A stretch of 64,000 nt of DNA, from the NCBI GenBank assembly GCA_023400235.1, contig JAEXFI010000002.1:101051-165050 (forward strand). The letters run 5' to 3'. Under the pieces are notes generated by a model. That model had not been told where the DNA came from. It worked only from the letters and a program-made list of their open reading frames with translations, and did not search any database. Every line of letters starts with the position of its first letter. Position 1 is the first letter of the stretch. Of the stretch, positions 25,544 to 36,000 are shown piece by piece. This DNA is from Bacillota bacterium (GTDB taxonomy: Bacteria > Bacillota > Clostridia > Acetivibrionales > DSM-1351). The position numbers and the translations under genes were made by a program.

Positions 25544-26506
25544 ATGGCTGAAGTACTTTATGAAATAAACCGGTCTAAAAAAAAATCTGAGAAGAATGGA
25601 TTATTACATGAAATAAAGAAAAATAAGTCCATATATTTTATGATTTTACCAGGAATACTTTTTTTCTTACTTTTTGCGTATGTTCCTATGGTTGGTGTAA
25701 TCACGGCTTTTAAGGATTATGATATCAGAAAGGGTATTTTCGGCAGCAGCTGGAATGGTTTTGAAAATTTTAATTTCTTCTTTTCTTCAGGAGATGCTTT
25801 AAAAATTACATTTAATACATTTTCTTTAAATTTGTTATTCTTAATATTCAGTACAATCATTTCCGTGGCATTGGCAATATTTTTAAACGGAGTGATGAAA
25901 AACAGCTTCAAAAGAATAACGCAATCGTTAATGTTTTTGCCGTATTTTGTATCGTGGGCTATTGTGGGAATTATTACCCAGGGTTTTTTCGCAAGTGATA
26001 ACGGAGCAATAAACAGCTTTCTGCGGCTGCTGAATATTGAACCTGTGAGCTGGAACAGCACACCAGGCCTATGGCCGTTTATATTGGTGGTTTTCTATAT
26101 TTGGAAATGGTGCGGCTATAACCTGGTTATATACCTTGCCACCATTACCGGCTTTGACATGGAATGCTACGAGGCGGCATCAATAGATGGTGCAAGCAAA
26201 TTCCAGCAGATCAGATACATTACAATTCCGCTTTTGATGCCCACAATACTGGTCCTGGCTTTACTTCAGATAGGCAAAATCTTTTATGGTGACTTTGGTA
26301 TGTTTTATTCAATAATAGGTGACAACGGAATACTGTATGCTACTACAGATGTTATTGATACATACGTATACAGGGCACTGCGGCAGATGTCCGATTTCGG
26401 TATGGCCTCGGCAATCGGGGTTTACCAATCAGTACTGTGCTTTATACTGGTATTTGGCTCTAACCTGCTGGTAAGAAAATATCAAAGTGATGGAGCATTA
26501 TTCTAA
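25544..26506 (+). CDS. LplB-type carbohydrate ABC permease
   Basis: Inner-membrane permease, 320 residues, six predicted helices, of the LplB/YteP group that imports complex oligosaccharides such as aldouronates. The EAA-type loop ECYEAASIDGASKFQQIRYITIPLL is clear, and the start resembles the family (FMILPGILFFLLFAYVPMVG). ATG 25544 follows GGGGGGAAT. First gene of a set with a second permease, binding protein, regulator, GH130 and PL8 enzymes. No ATPase is encoded here; importers of this type commonly borrow a shared MsmX-like ATPase. Confidence 0.92.
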   Translation: MAEVLYEINRSKKKSEKNGLLHEIKKNKSIYFMILPGILFFLLFAYVPMVGVITAFKDYDIRKGIFGSSWNGFENFNFFFSSGDALKITFNTFSLNLLFLIFSTIISVALAIFLNGVMKNSFKRITQSLMFLPYFVSWAIVGIITQGFFASDNGAINSFLRLLNIEPVSWNSTPGLWPFILVVFYIWKWCGYNLVIYLATITGFDMECYEAASIDGASKFQQIRYITIPLLMPTILVLALLQIGKIFYGDFGMFYSIIGDNGILYATTDVIDTYVYRALRQMSDFGMASAIGVYQSVLCFILVFGSNLLVRKYQSDGALF

Positions 26507-26523
26507 AAGAAGGGGGAATTATA

Positions 26524-27417
26524 GTGGGACAATCAAAAATTTCAAATAATAAAAGCAACCTTGTATATAATGTTATAGCCTATTCGTCAATCATCCTGTT
26601 TTCACTTTTCTGCCTTTTGCCTTTTTGGCTGATGGTTGCAGGAGCATTTACAAATGAAACCTCAATTATTCAAAACGGCTATCAGCTTTTCCCAAAAAAT
26701 CTTTCATTGAGTGCATTTGAGACGATTTTTGCAGGAAATAGGGTATGGAATGCATATAAGGTCACAATTATTGTAACAATATTAGGTACTTTCTGTGCAA
26801 TGCTCATAACATCTATGATGGCTTACGGACTTTCCTTAAGAACAGTTAAATACAGAAACCAGATATCCTTTTACGTTGTGTTCACCATGCTTTTTTCAGG
26901 AGGGCTGGTACCCTGGTATATTTTAATAACTCAGTATCTGAAAATACAGGATACTATTTGGGTCTTGTTTGTACCATATTTGATAAATCCCTGGTACATG
27001 CTGCTGTTAAAGAAGTTTTTCAGCACAATCCCGGAATCCTTAATAGAGTCTGCCAAAATTGACGGAGCTAAGGACTTATACATATTTGTAAAAATTGCAC
27101 TTCCTCTGTCGCTGCCGGCTTTAGCCACTATTGGGCTCTTTTACAGCTTGTTTTTCTGGAATGACTGGTGGCTGGGTCTGCTTTTTATAAATGACAGACA
27201 TCTTCAGCCCTTGCAGCTGCTGCTTCGTGCCCTGGTATCAAATCTTTCCTCAGAGGTGCAGGCGCTCAATCCAAATGCCAAGCAGGGTATCATCCCCCCG
27301 GCATATTCGGTACGAATGGCAACAAGCCTGGTTACTATAGGGCCTATCGTATTGTTTTACCCATATGTTCAGAAGTATTTTGTCAAAGGTCTGACAGTGG
27401 GAGCAGTTAAGGGTTAG
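26524..27417 (+). CDS. LplC/YtcP-type carbohydrate ABC permease
   Basis: Second permease of the oligosaccharide importer, 297 residues from GTG 26524 behind AGGGGG, 17 bases after the first permease. The EAA loop is ESLIESAKIDGAKDLYIFVK followed by IALPLSLPA, and the C-terminus PYVQKYFVKGLTVGAVKG is characteristic of this group. Confidence 0.92.
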   Translation: MGQSKISNNKSNLVYNVIAYSSIILFSLFCLLPFWLMVAGAFTNETSIIQNGYQLFPKNLSLSAFETIFAGNRVWNAYKVTIIVTILGTFCAMLITSMMAYGLSLRTVKYRNQISFYVVFTMLFSGGLVPWYILITQYLKIQDTIWVLFVPYLINPWYMLLLKKFFSTIPESLIESAKIDGAKDLYIFVKIALPLSLPALATIGLFYSLFFWNDWWLGLLFINDRHLQPLQLLLRALVSNLSSEVQALNPNAKQGIIPPAYSVRMATSLVTIGPIVLFYPYVQKYFVKGLTVGAVKG

Positions 27418-27514
27418 AAAACGGTAACCTGGAAAATGGATATTACCGTCCACTTGAGTGCTATTGCCGTAAATCCGGTTAGCATATAAAAATTACTAAA
27501 GGAGGAAATTTTTA

Positions 27515-29074
27515 ATGATTAAAAAGCTAATTTGTCTGGTGGTTGCCGGTGTTATGACAGTGTCCTTGTTTACTGCCTGCGGTTCAAATTCAGACGCCTC
27601 ACCATCAACAAGTTCTGCAACCGATGCATCAACTGCGGGTTCAGACAGCTCAACATCAGGCGGCAGCAATTTGGCACCTTACTCACTTTCGGCAATATTG
27701 CCCGGAGATACTCCCCTCCAACTGGATGAAGTACTGGCTGAAGCCAACAAAAAGCTGGGAGAAGAGCTTAACACTAGTCTGAGCATAACCTTTGCATCCT
27801 GGACCGACTTCCCAAACAAGACACAGGTTATGTTGGCAGCCGGAGACCAGACCGATCTTATTTTTGACGCACCCTGGATGCATTTGTCACAGATGATTTC
27901 AAAGGGAGCATACCTGGACCTGGAGCCATTGCTGAATAAATCCGCACAGGATTTGCTGAAGGCCTTTCCAAAGCAGATGATTGATGCCAACCGCCAAAAT
28001 GGCAAGATAATGGGCATTCCTTTGGGCGATGTACTGTCAAGTCAGCATGGTATATGGATTCGCGGAGATCTTAGAGAAAAATATGGAATGGCTCCAATTG
28101 AAACCGTTGACCAGTATGAGCAGTATCTTACAAAAGTTAAAGAGAATGAGAAGAGCATGATTCCCCTGACCTGGCTGGGAAACTACTGCATCGGCAGCAA
28201 CGGCTTCTATGATGCTGGTTATGATGTTACCTTGTTTGGCGGAAACAATGCCGAAGTTGATATCTTCGCAACAGGAGACAAGGTTGAGGATATAGTACCC
28301 ATATATGAGAATCCTCATGTACTGGACTGGATAAAAACTGCAAGAAAATGGTATAAAGCATACTTGATAGAAAAGGATCAGATGACGCAAAAGGATGAGA
28401 TGGGAGCCTTTAAGTCTGGTAAGGCAGCCTCCATTAAGGGAGATTATATTGTAGGTACCATATCCAATCAATTAAATTCAATAATCCCAGGTGCAAAAGT
28501 TGAGTTTATTAATTTTGAAGGTAAGGATACCAAGCATGTAACCAACTTTGCACAGTGGAACTTCATTTGCATAAATGCAAATGCAAAAGATTCCGACAGG
28601 GCTGTTAAATTCCTCAATTGGATGTACCAGGATCAGGCCAATTACGATATTCTGAGATATGGCATCAAAGACACACACTGGGTTGATACAGGGGATAAGA
28701 CCTATGACCTGCCAAAGGGTGTAGATGCCGCTAAAAATTATAACTTCCCAGGCTATGATCTCATGTGGAATCCAAACTTTGAAAGAACCCTGGCTACTTC
28801 CTCTGAAGATGACAAATTCTATTACAAAAAGTTAAGGGACCCAAATCAGCTTATTGCATCAAAACTTATGGGCTTTACAGCTGATCTTGATCCGGTAAAG
28901 AATGAGATTGCAAAGGTATCTGCTATCTGGCCATCTACAATGCTTCCAATTCTCAATGGTTCAATGGATATTTCGGAATTGCCGAAGGTTCAGAAAAAGC
29001 TCGAAGATGCAGGCTATCTTAAAATTGTAGCTGAAGCCAAGAAACAGGTTGATGAATTTTTGGCTTCGAAATAA
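27515..29074 (+). CDS. LplA-type oligosaccharide-binding lipoprotein
   Basis: 519-residue extracellular binding protein for the preceding permeases. The signal peptide ends in a lipobox LFTAC with Cys22, followed by a Ser/Thr/Asp-rich tether. The body has typical family-1 features (TNFAQWNFICINANAKDSDRA) and a C-terminal region resembling DUF3502, common in LplA-like proteins. ATG 27515 has AAAGGAGG upstream. Ligand inferred as an acidic or mannose-containing oligosaccharide from the neighbouring PL8 and GH130 genes. Confidence 0.92.
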   Translation: MIKKLICLVVAGVMTVSLFTACGSNSDASPSTSSATDASTAGSDSSTSGGSNLAPYSLSAILPGDTPLQLDEVLAEANKKLGEELNTSLSITFASWTDFPNKTQVMLAAGDQTDLIFDAPWMHLSQMISKGAYLDLEPLLNKSAQDLLKAFPKQMIDANRQNGKIMGIPLGDVLSSQHGIWIRGDLREKYGMAPIETVDQYEQYLTKVKENEKSMIPLTWLGNYCIGSNGFYDAGYDVTLFGGNNAEVDIFATGDKVEDIVPIYENPHVLDWIKTARKWYKAYLIEKDQMTQKDEMGAFKSGKAASIKGDYIVGTISNQLNSIIPGAKVEFINFEGKDTKHVTNFAQWNFICINANAKDSDRAVKFLNWMYQDQANYDILRYGIKDTHWVDTGDKTYDLPKGVDAAKNYNFPGYDLMWNPNFERTLATSSEDDKFYYKKLRDPNQLIASKLMGFTADLDPVKNEIAKVSAIWPSTMLPILNGSMDISELPKVQKKLEDAGYLKIVAEAKKQVDEFLASK

Positions 29075-29097
29075 ATAATATTACTTAAAAGCTGCGT

Positions 29098-29229
29098 TAA
29101 AGTGGCCCGTAACAGTTGAATTCATACGTCTTCCAGGAGATATTTCTTCAGGAGGGTGCTAAAGGGCCACTCGTATGCATTACAAAATCCCAAAAGTAAG
29201 TTCGCTCTGAACTTTACTTTTGGTTTTTG
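29098..29229 (+). terminator. terminator region after the binding-protein gene
   Basis: An outer inverted repeat AGTGGCCC...GGGCCACT spans 29100-29171. A classical hairpin follows, CCAAAAGTAA...TTACTTTTGG (29190-29222) plus GTTTTTG. The remaining bases to the next gene hold a promoter. Confidence 0.75.
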
Positions 29230-29282
29230 TATTTTGTAAGTACTGCAGCTGAATTATGCCGGGTGTTAAAAAAACCTCCGGA

Positions 29283-29311
29283 TTGTTAACATAATATAGC
29301 TATGATATACT
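29283..29311 (+). promoter_or_regulatory. promoter of the AraC-type regulator
   Basis: TTGTTA (29283-29288), 17 bases and TATACT (29306-29311), about 135 bases before the gene. Confidence 0.55.
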
Positions 29312-29446
29312 TTGAAATGAGATTAACTCTAATAAGCAGAATAAGGTGAAGGATAAAAAAATTTTGAGATACATTAAAATGTGGCACCGATTCCATGCCG
29401 TAATTTTCATGGGGTTTTGTGCAGGATGGGGGGCATGGAGATAAAT

Positions 29447-31765
29447 ATGTTTAAAGTGTTTAATATGAGGAGTTCATTTAATAAATTATTTTATTCTTTG
29501 ATTATTCTGTTATCCATAGTACTCTTAACTTGTGCTACAGTGTTTTATGATAACTATGAAAAGCAGACCATAAGGCAGGCAAGTGCCGCCTCCAAGCAGA
29601 TACTTACCCAAACGGCATTGGCCGTGGATTTTGTCTGGGACCTGTCCAGCAACTATCTATACGATTTGTACGGGGATGGAGATGTTTACAACTGTATTTA
29701 TAGCGGCGATGTTTCTGCAACGGAAGCAATAAATTCAAGCGTAAAAATAACAAAAGCCATATCCAACAGCATGTTTCTGGAATCCATATATCTGTACAAC
29801 GGGAGGATGCAGAAGGTTTTCTCCACCAAAGGCAGTACATATGCAGTGGCAGAGTTCTACGATCAAGATAGCCTGAAGCTTTTGGATAATGAAAACGAAA
29901 TGAAAACACTTCATTTTATCCCAAGGAAGGCTAATTATATTCTGAATGGCGTTGAAATTAAAGAAAACCTCCTCACATTGATTTCCAGCGAAGCCCCTGA
30001 TGAGACCGGAAACCTGGAAGGGGCCCTGATAATAAATGTCAAGGAAAGCTATATCCGTAATATTCTAAAATCACTTATTCCATTTTCAGATGACGTTACC
30101 ATGCTTATAGATGAAAAGGGAAGGATTATATCAGACTATAATCCCAACATGTTCCTGAAGGATTTATCAACTGACGAATATATAAACTCCATAGTGGCGG
30201 CAAAGGATAATTCCGGGCAGTTTACAGGGGAGGTAGAGGGTAAGAAGTCACTGGTGACTTATATTTCATCAAGCAAGTTGAAGTGGAAGATTATTCAGGT
30301 AACACCCTATGACAAAATAGTTGCTAAAGCATATAATATGCGGAATCTGATTATCATTTTTGTAATAATTCTATTCATCATAGGAGTCATTGTTTCATTT
30401 TTCATATCAAGGATATTCTATTTGCCTATACGCAGGCTTGTCAAAAGGGCAGATGATATCTCGGCAGGTACTGCCGTAAACAGAAGTTCGCAAAAGCATG
30501 AGCTGGAATATATATCAGATATTATTGTAAATATGAAGGACCAGCTGGTAAAGGCAAAAAGTCAATCCATGGATGATATGAGGCTGATTCGGAACGAGCT
30601 GCTCAAGGAACTTTTGCTGGGCGGACATAAGCACAGGGCCGAGCTGGAAGGCCGGTTTGATAACCTGGAGGCTGATTTTCAAAATGTTGTGGTTTATATA
30701 TTAAAACTTGATAATTATTATAGAGATTTAATGTATGACTATTCCGTTGAAGATTTATCCCTATACAGGTTTGCTATCGGAAACATAGCCCAGGAACTGA
30801 CAGAAAAGATATTTCCCAATGAAACCGTAGATATGGGAGAGGACACCGTTGCTGTCATTGTGAAGACCCAGGGAGGAGACAATGCTGAGATTCAGGGGAA
30901 GCTCAAAACAGTTATAAGGCAAATTCAGGAGGCAGTGCAGAAATATTTCGATTTTTCTTTAAGCTCCAGTATTGGAGACATTCAGGAGCGTATGGAGGAT
31001 ATTGGCAAGTCCTACAATAATGCGTTTTTAATTTCCAACTACAGACTTATTTATGGACAGAAATCCATAATAACACGGGAAATTGTGAACCTGAAGGATG
31101 TCTCAGAATATCATTATTCGGAAGATATTTTCATACCGGTGCTGAATAATTTAAAGCTGCGCAAATATGTCCTTGTGGAGAAGCAGGTGCATAAGTTTTT
31201 TGAAAAGCTGGGTCAGATGGAGTATGACGATATCATAGTGATACTTTCGCAGATCATACATGATTCAATTGCCACTATTAATCTGATGAATCATTATAAC
31301 AATTCTGTGAATTTATACTCCTTTAAAGTAATGAGAGATCAAATAGAGAGATTTGATACCCTGGAGGAAATAAAAGCGTGGCTCCTTGGTATATATAAAA
31401 AGGAAATTGAATATGTGGAAGACAATCCCAAGGACACTAAAAAAGAATATATTGATTTGGTTTTCAGCATAATTCATAAGGAATACAATGATTCGGGTCT
31501 GAATATTGAAAGCATAGCCGAAAGAGTGGGGCTGTCTGTTAATTACCTCAGGGCGATTTTCAAAGAAGCACTGGGAATATCCCTGACTGATTATATAAGC
31601 AAATACAGGTATGAAAAGGCTTTGGACTTACTGGTGAATTCCAGTCACACAGTTGCGGCCATAAGTGAAATGATCGGTATGAACTCAGAGAATCATTTCT
31701 ATACATTCTTTAAGAAATTTAACGGTCTTACGCCTACTCAATTCAGAAAAAAGCAGCAAAAATAG
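29447..31765 (+). CDS. membrane-bound AraC-family regulator (YesS/YtdP-like)
   Basis: 772 residues. A transmembrane helix near the N-terminus (about 13-35) and a second at about 298-320 enclose an extracytoplasmic sensor that resembles Cache domains. A HAMP-like stretch (RRLVKRADDISAGT) follows, then a ~250-residue cytoplasmic region and a C-terminal AraC double HTH (LNIESIAERVGLSVNYLRAIF and a second HTH ending NGLTPTQFRKKQ). It probably senses extracellular sugar and activates this locus directly, without a separate kinase. ATG 29447 with GGAG at six bases is chosen over upstream ATGs. Confidence 0.88.
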   Translation: MFKVFNMRSSFNKLFYSLIILLSIVLLTCATVFYDNYEKQTIRQASAASKQILTQTALAVDFVWDLSSNYLYDLYGDGDVYNCIYSGDVSATEAINSSVKITKAISNSMFLESIYLYNGRMQKVFSTKGSTYAVAEFYDQDSLKLLDNENEMKTLHFIPRKANYILNGVEIKENLLTLISSEAPDETGNLEGALIINVKESYIRNILKSLIPFSDDVTMLIDEKGRIISDYNPNMFLKDLSTDEYINSIVAAKDNSGQFTGEVEGKKSLVTYISSSKLKWKIIQVTPYDKIVAKAYNMRNLIIIFVIILFIIGVIVSFFISRIFYLPIRRLVKRADDISAGTAVNRSSQKHELEYISDIIVNMKDQLVKAKSQSMDDMRLIRNELLKELLLGGHKHRAELEGRFDNLEADFQNVVVYILKLDNYYRDLMYDYSVEDLSLYRFAIGNIAQELTEKIFPNETVDMGEDTVAVIVKTQGGDNAEIQGKLKTVIRQIQEAVQKYFDFSLSSSIGDIQERMEDIGKSYNNAFLISNYRLIYGQKSIITREIVNLKDVSEYHYSEDIFIPVLNNLKLRKYVLVEKQVHKFFEKLGQMEYDDIIVILSQIIHDSIATINLMNHYNNSVNLYSFKVMRDQIERFDTLEEIKAWLLGIYKKEIEYVEDNPKDTKKEYIDLVFSIIHKEYNDSGLNIESIAERVGLSVNYLRAIFKEALGISLTDYISKYRYEKALDLLVNSSHTVAAISEMIGMNSENHFYTFFKKFNGLTPTQFRKKQQK

Positions 31766-31837
31766 CAGGAATATTTAAAATCTTTGTATTGCGTTAAAAT
31801 ATGCAGTATTAAATAAATAGAATATTGAGGAATATTT

Positions 31838-31856
31838 AAATTCCATAGTGGAATTT
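31838..31856. promoter_or_regulatory. palindrome upstream of the GH130 gene
   Basis: AAATTCCA-TAG-TGGAATTT, a perfect 8-base inverted repeat 70 bases before the start codon. Candidate operator or transcript hairpin. Confidence 0.4.
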
Positions 31857-31925
31857 GGGTTGTCGTATAAATAGAATTAGGGTAAATCAACAGATTATCT
31901 ATTCTATTTTTATTCGGAGGACAAG

Positions 31926-32972
31926 ATGGTACGAAGATATACGCACAATCCAATTATTTCACCTCAGGATGTAAAACCCTCAAGGCCGGATTTTGAAGTC
32001 TTATGTGTTTTCAATGCCGGAGTGGCAAAATTAGGAGAGGAAGTAATTTTGCTGCTCAGAGTTGCAGAAAGGCCCATAAATCGAAATCCTCATATTCATA
32101 TAGCTCCAGTCTATGATGTTAATAAAGCTGTAATTGTTAAAAAGAGCTTTACTTCAGATGAACCTGACTGTGATTTTTCAGATTCACGCTGGATAAGGAC
32201 TCCCGCAGCTAACTACATAACCTCCATATCTCATTTAAGAGTTGCACGCAGCAGGGACGGCATTCATTTTGAAATAGAAGACGAGCCTGCAATTTCACCT
32301 GAAAACATATATGAAATTTATGGCATAGAGGATGCCAGAATCACCCTCATTGAAGGCACGTTTTATATCAGCTACAGTGCCATATCCGATTTGGGTATTA
32401 CTGCCTGTCTTGCCTCAACAAAAGATTTTTCCCGGTTTCAGAGGCATGGTGTCATATTCCATCCGGATAATAAGGATGTTGAGATTTTCCCGGGAAAAAT
32501 AAATGACAGGTATTATGCACTTCACAGGCCCTCCATGTCACACTTCGGCAATATGGATATCTGGATAGCGGAATCTCCCGATTTGATTGCGTGGGGGAAT
32601 CACAGGCATCTGGCGGGAGCAAGGGCGGATTCCTGGGACAATGGAAGGGTTGGGGGAAGTGCCGTCCCTTTCAGGGTGAAGGAGGGCTGGCTTGAAATAT
32701 ATCACGGGGCTACCAGGGAGCACAAGTATTGTCTGGGGGCTATGCTTTTGGACGCAGAAAGGCCCTGGGAAGTGATTGCAAGAAGTGACAGGCCCATTAT
32801 GGAACCGGAGGAAGACTATGAGGTAAATGGCTTCTTCGGAAACGTAATTTTTACCTGTGGTGTGCTGTATGAAAATGAGACTGTAAAGCTGTATTACGGG
32901 GCGGCTGATACATATATGTGCTATGCGGAGATACCCATAGAGGATATTATGCTTTCGCTGGGCTTAAGATAG
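31926..32972 (+). CDS. GH130-family beta-mannoside phosphorylase/hydrolase
   Basis: Cytoplasmic five-bladed propeller enzyme, 348 residues. Family motifs are visible: RRYTHNPIISP at the start, GIEDARITLIEGTFYISYSA carrying the catalytic Asp region, DVEIFPGKINDRYYALHRPS, and IYHGATREHKYCLGA. GH130 enzymes phosphorolyse or hydrolyse beta-linked mannosides. ATG 31926 follows CGGAGG. No signal peptide, so it acts on oligosaccharides brought in by the adjacent importer. Whether it is a phosphorylase or a hydrolase cannot be settled by eye. Confidence 0.9.
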   Translation: MVRRYTHNPIISPQDVKPSRPDFEVLCVFNAGVAKLGEEVILLLRVAERPINRNPHIHIAPVYDVNKAVIVKKSFTSDEPDCDFSDSRWIRTPAANYITSISHLRVARSRDGIHFEIEDEPAISPENIYEIYGIEDARITLIEGTFYISYSAISDLGITACLASTKDFSRFQRHGVIFHPDNKDVEIFPGKINDRYYALHRPSMSHFGNMDIWIAESPDLIAWGNHRHLAGARADSWDNGRVGGSAVPFRVKEGWLEIYHGATREHKYCLGAMLLDAERPWEVIARSDRPIMEPEEDYEVNGFFGNVIFTCGVLYENETVKLYYGAADTYMCYAEIPIEDIMLSLGLR

Positions 32973-33068
32973 TCAGGTCAAATTTGGTGCTGTGCTTAAA
33001 AGCCTTTATATATAAAGATTTTGAATTATAAAATCTACAGCAGTTATTAAATTATCAGGAGGGAAATC

Positions 33069-36000
33069 ATGGGTAAAAGTACTGAAAGAACAAGAAGTAT
33101 TGCAAGACCGCTAAAAAAGGTGACGGCATTTTTATTGATTTTTGCACTAATGCTGACAGCATTGCCGGCACTGACAATTTCGACTGCCTCTGCAGCAACT
33201 ATGTCGGATGCTGAAAGCGTGCAAATTATCAAAGACAGAATCATGGTGAATTTTCTAAAGAGTGATAGTTACCGTGTAGTTAGCGGCTCCGACATATTCG
33301 GGTATATATCAAGTTCAATGGAGTATGCCAATACCATTGCCGCCAATGGCAGCTGGCCGGACGTAAATTATGCCGACCGCACCAATAGTGCAAACGGTAC
33401 GCTGTGGAGTCCATATCTTGCCTTATACCGTATTACGGCAATGGCTATGGGCTATAATCAGGAGGGCAACGAAGCATACCAAAATCCTGTAATAAAGGCT
33501 GCAATTGAAAGAGCCTTGACTTATTGGGACAGTGTCAAGCCCTCATCCACAAACTGGTGGGAAAATGAAATCGGACAAGCCATGTGTATGGGTGTGACAG
33601 GTATATTCATGGAGGGCAAAATAAGCAATGAGGCGTTGGACATATGTGTCAAATACAATCAGGGACGTCTGGACCCCGTAGGTGCAAACGGTGTTTGGAG
33701 AACCCAGGATTACTTGTATAAGATGCTGGTAAGGAATAACTACCCTGAAATAACAAAAGGTATTGCAACGCTGGCAAAATCACTGGCTGTTGATGAAACA
33801 GGAACCTCTATAGAAGCAGTTCAGTCAGATTCCAGCTTTTACTGTCATGGTGCAAAGCTGTACAGTGAAGGATATGGAATGGCGCAGTTCAACATGGTTG
33901 CCACCTGGGTGGGCTACACCAGCGGAACTAATTTTGCCTTTTCGGAAGAGGGCTTAAGGGGCTTGGAATTTTACATACTTGACGGTACCAGATGGATGAT
34001 AAGGGGAGAATTTGGTTTCCTGTACCTTGGATACAGAAGGTATAACACAATTGAAGGAGTCGGCAGCTATGCGGCTGATATTCTGCCAGGCATGCTGATA
34101 ATGGCTCAATATGATACAGACCCGGAGCGCAGGGCTAAATACCAGCAGGTGGTTGACAGCATAAAAGGGGATTCAGAAACTAATGGCTTGGTGGGAAACA
34201 AGCATTTCTGGCGCTCCGATTACAGCTCTCACATGCGTGACAATTTCGGTATCATGACTAAAATGAGCTCCAGCCGTATTAATGGCGGTGAATACCGCTC
34301 CACCTACCGTGGGTCCATAGGAAATGAAATATATTGGAATGCTGCAGGTACGACTGCAATTTTTGTCAATGGACGTGAGTACACCGACTTGGTGCCCGCT
34401 TTTGATTGGTCCCATTATCCAGGAACAACTGCTCCATACGAGAAGATGCCATACACACTGGAGTGCAGATTTAATGCAAATTCAAGCTTTGTAGGCGGAA
34501 TATCAAATGGCATGTATGGCGCATCTGTGTTTACGCAGGACATGAACGGCACTTCTGCACGCAAAGGATATTTTTACTTTGATGACGAAATGGTGGCCTT
34601 AGGTGCCGGAATATCATCAACACGTCCTTATGAGGTTCATACAACCGTAAACCAGGCAATAGCAAAGGAAAATGCATCAGTTGACGGAGTTGCACTTCCA
34701 AAGGGTACGGAACCGGAAACCTATACAAATCCAAAATGGGCATATAATGACCAGATAGGCTATGTATTTCCAGAAAATTCTCAGGTCACCGTCTCAAATA
34801 AGGACCAGACTTCAAGCTGGCTGAACCAGGCAGCTCAAACCAAGCAGGCATTTTCACTTTATTTTAACCACGGTATTAATCCATCAAATGCTGCTTATGA
34901 GTATATAGTTGTTCCGGGTAAAGAGGCGTCTGAAGTTGAAGCGTACTCACAAAATATTCCGGTTAAGATTTTATCAAATACAACAGAGCTGCAGGCGGTA
35001 AGAAATGAAGCCTTAAAGCAGACACAGGTGATTTTTTACAATGGGGGCAGCCTTGAATACCGCCCGGGTGCCAAAATAACAGTAAATCAGCCCTGTCTGG
35101 CAATTATTGACGAGAGTGCTGGAACTCCAAAGGTTACAGTATCAAATCCCGATACCCCGGGCTTGATAGTTGACGTAAAAATTGAGGAAGAAGGAAGTGA
35201 CACGCTGTATGGAAGGTATAACCTTGAAAGCGGAATTTATATGGGACGGTCAATCACCCAGACCTTGACGGATGTTCCCCTTTCTGCCAACAACATCAAA
35301 GCCAGCTCATTTTTACCCGGCTATGCTCCGCTAAATGCAGTAGATGAGGATGAGGCCACATCCTGGCACTCGGAACCTGAGGAAAGCCAGTATATAATTT
35401 ATAATATGGAGACCTCAGGAACTCTTGTGGATAAAGTTACAATTGATTGGGGTGCGGACTACGCAAAGGAATATATAGTGCAGTATTCCATGGATAATGT
35501 CAATTGGACTGACGGATATTTGCAATGGGAAGGTACAGGCGGTGAGGAAGTAATCAACCTGCCGTTTGTTCAGGCAAATCATATCCGTATATTAATGTTA
35601 TCCAGCAAGAATAAGAATGGATATGAGATTAAAAATCTTAAAATAAATAATTATATAAATCTTGCATTGCGCAAAGGTTCCTCAGCCAGCGGAACTGATT
35701 CCGGCAGAACTGCGAATTTTGCAAATGACGGGGACGATGCCACAAGATGGTCTGGACCAACAACAGCAGCCAATGCCTGGTGGCAGGTTAATCTGGGTCA
35801 GGAATCAAATGTCAGAACCATCAGAATTTCCTGGGAAAGCGCCTATTCAACCAGTTTTAAGATCCAGACCTCAGTTGACGGCAGTTCCTGGACGGACGTA
35901 AATACCTATTCCAACAACAAGCCTGGGGTTCAGATACTCAACTTTGCCGAGGGCATTATTCATAAAGTCAAATATATTAGGCTGCAAAGCATAAGCAAGG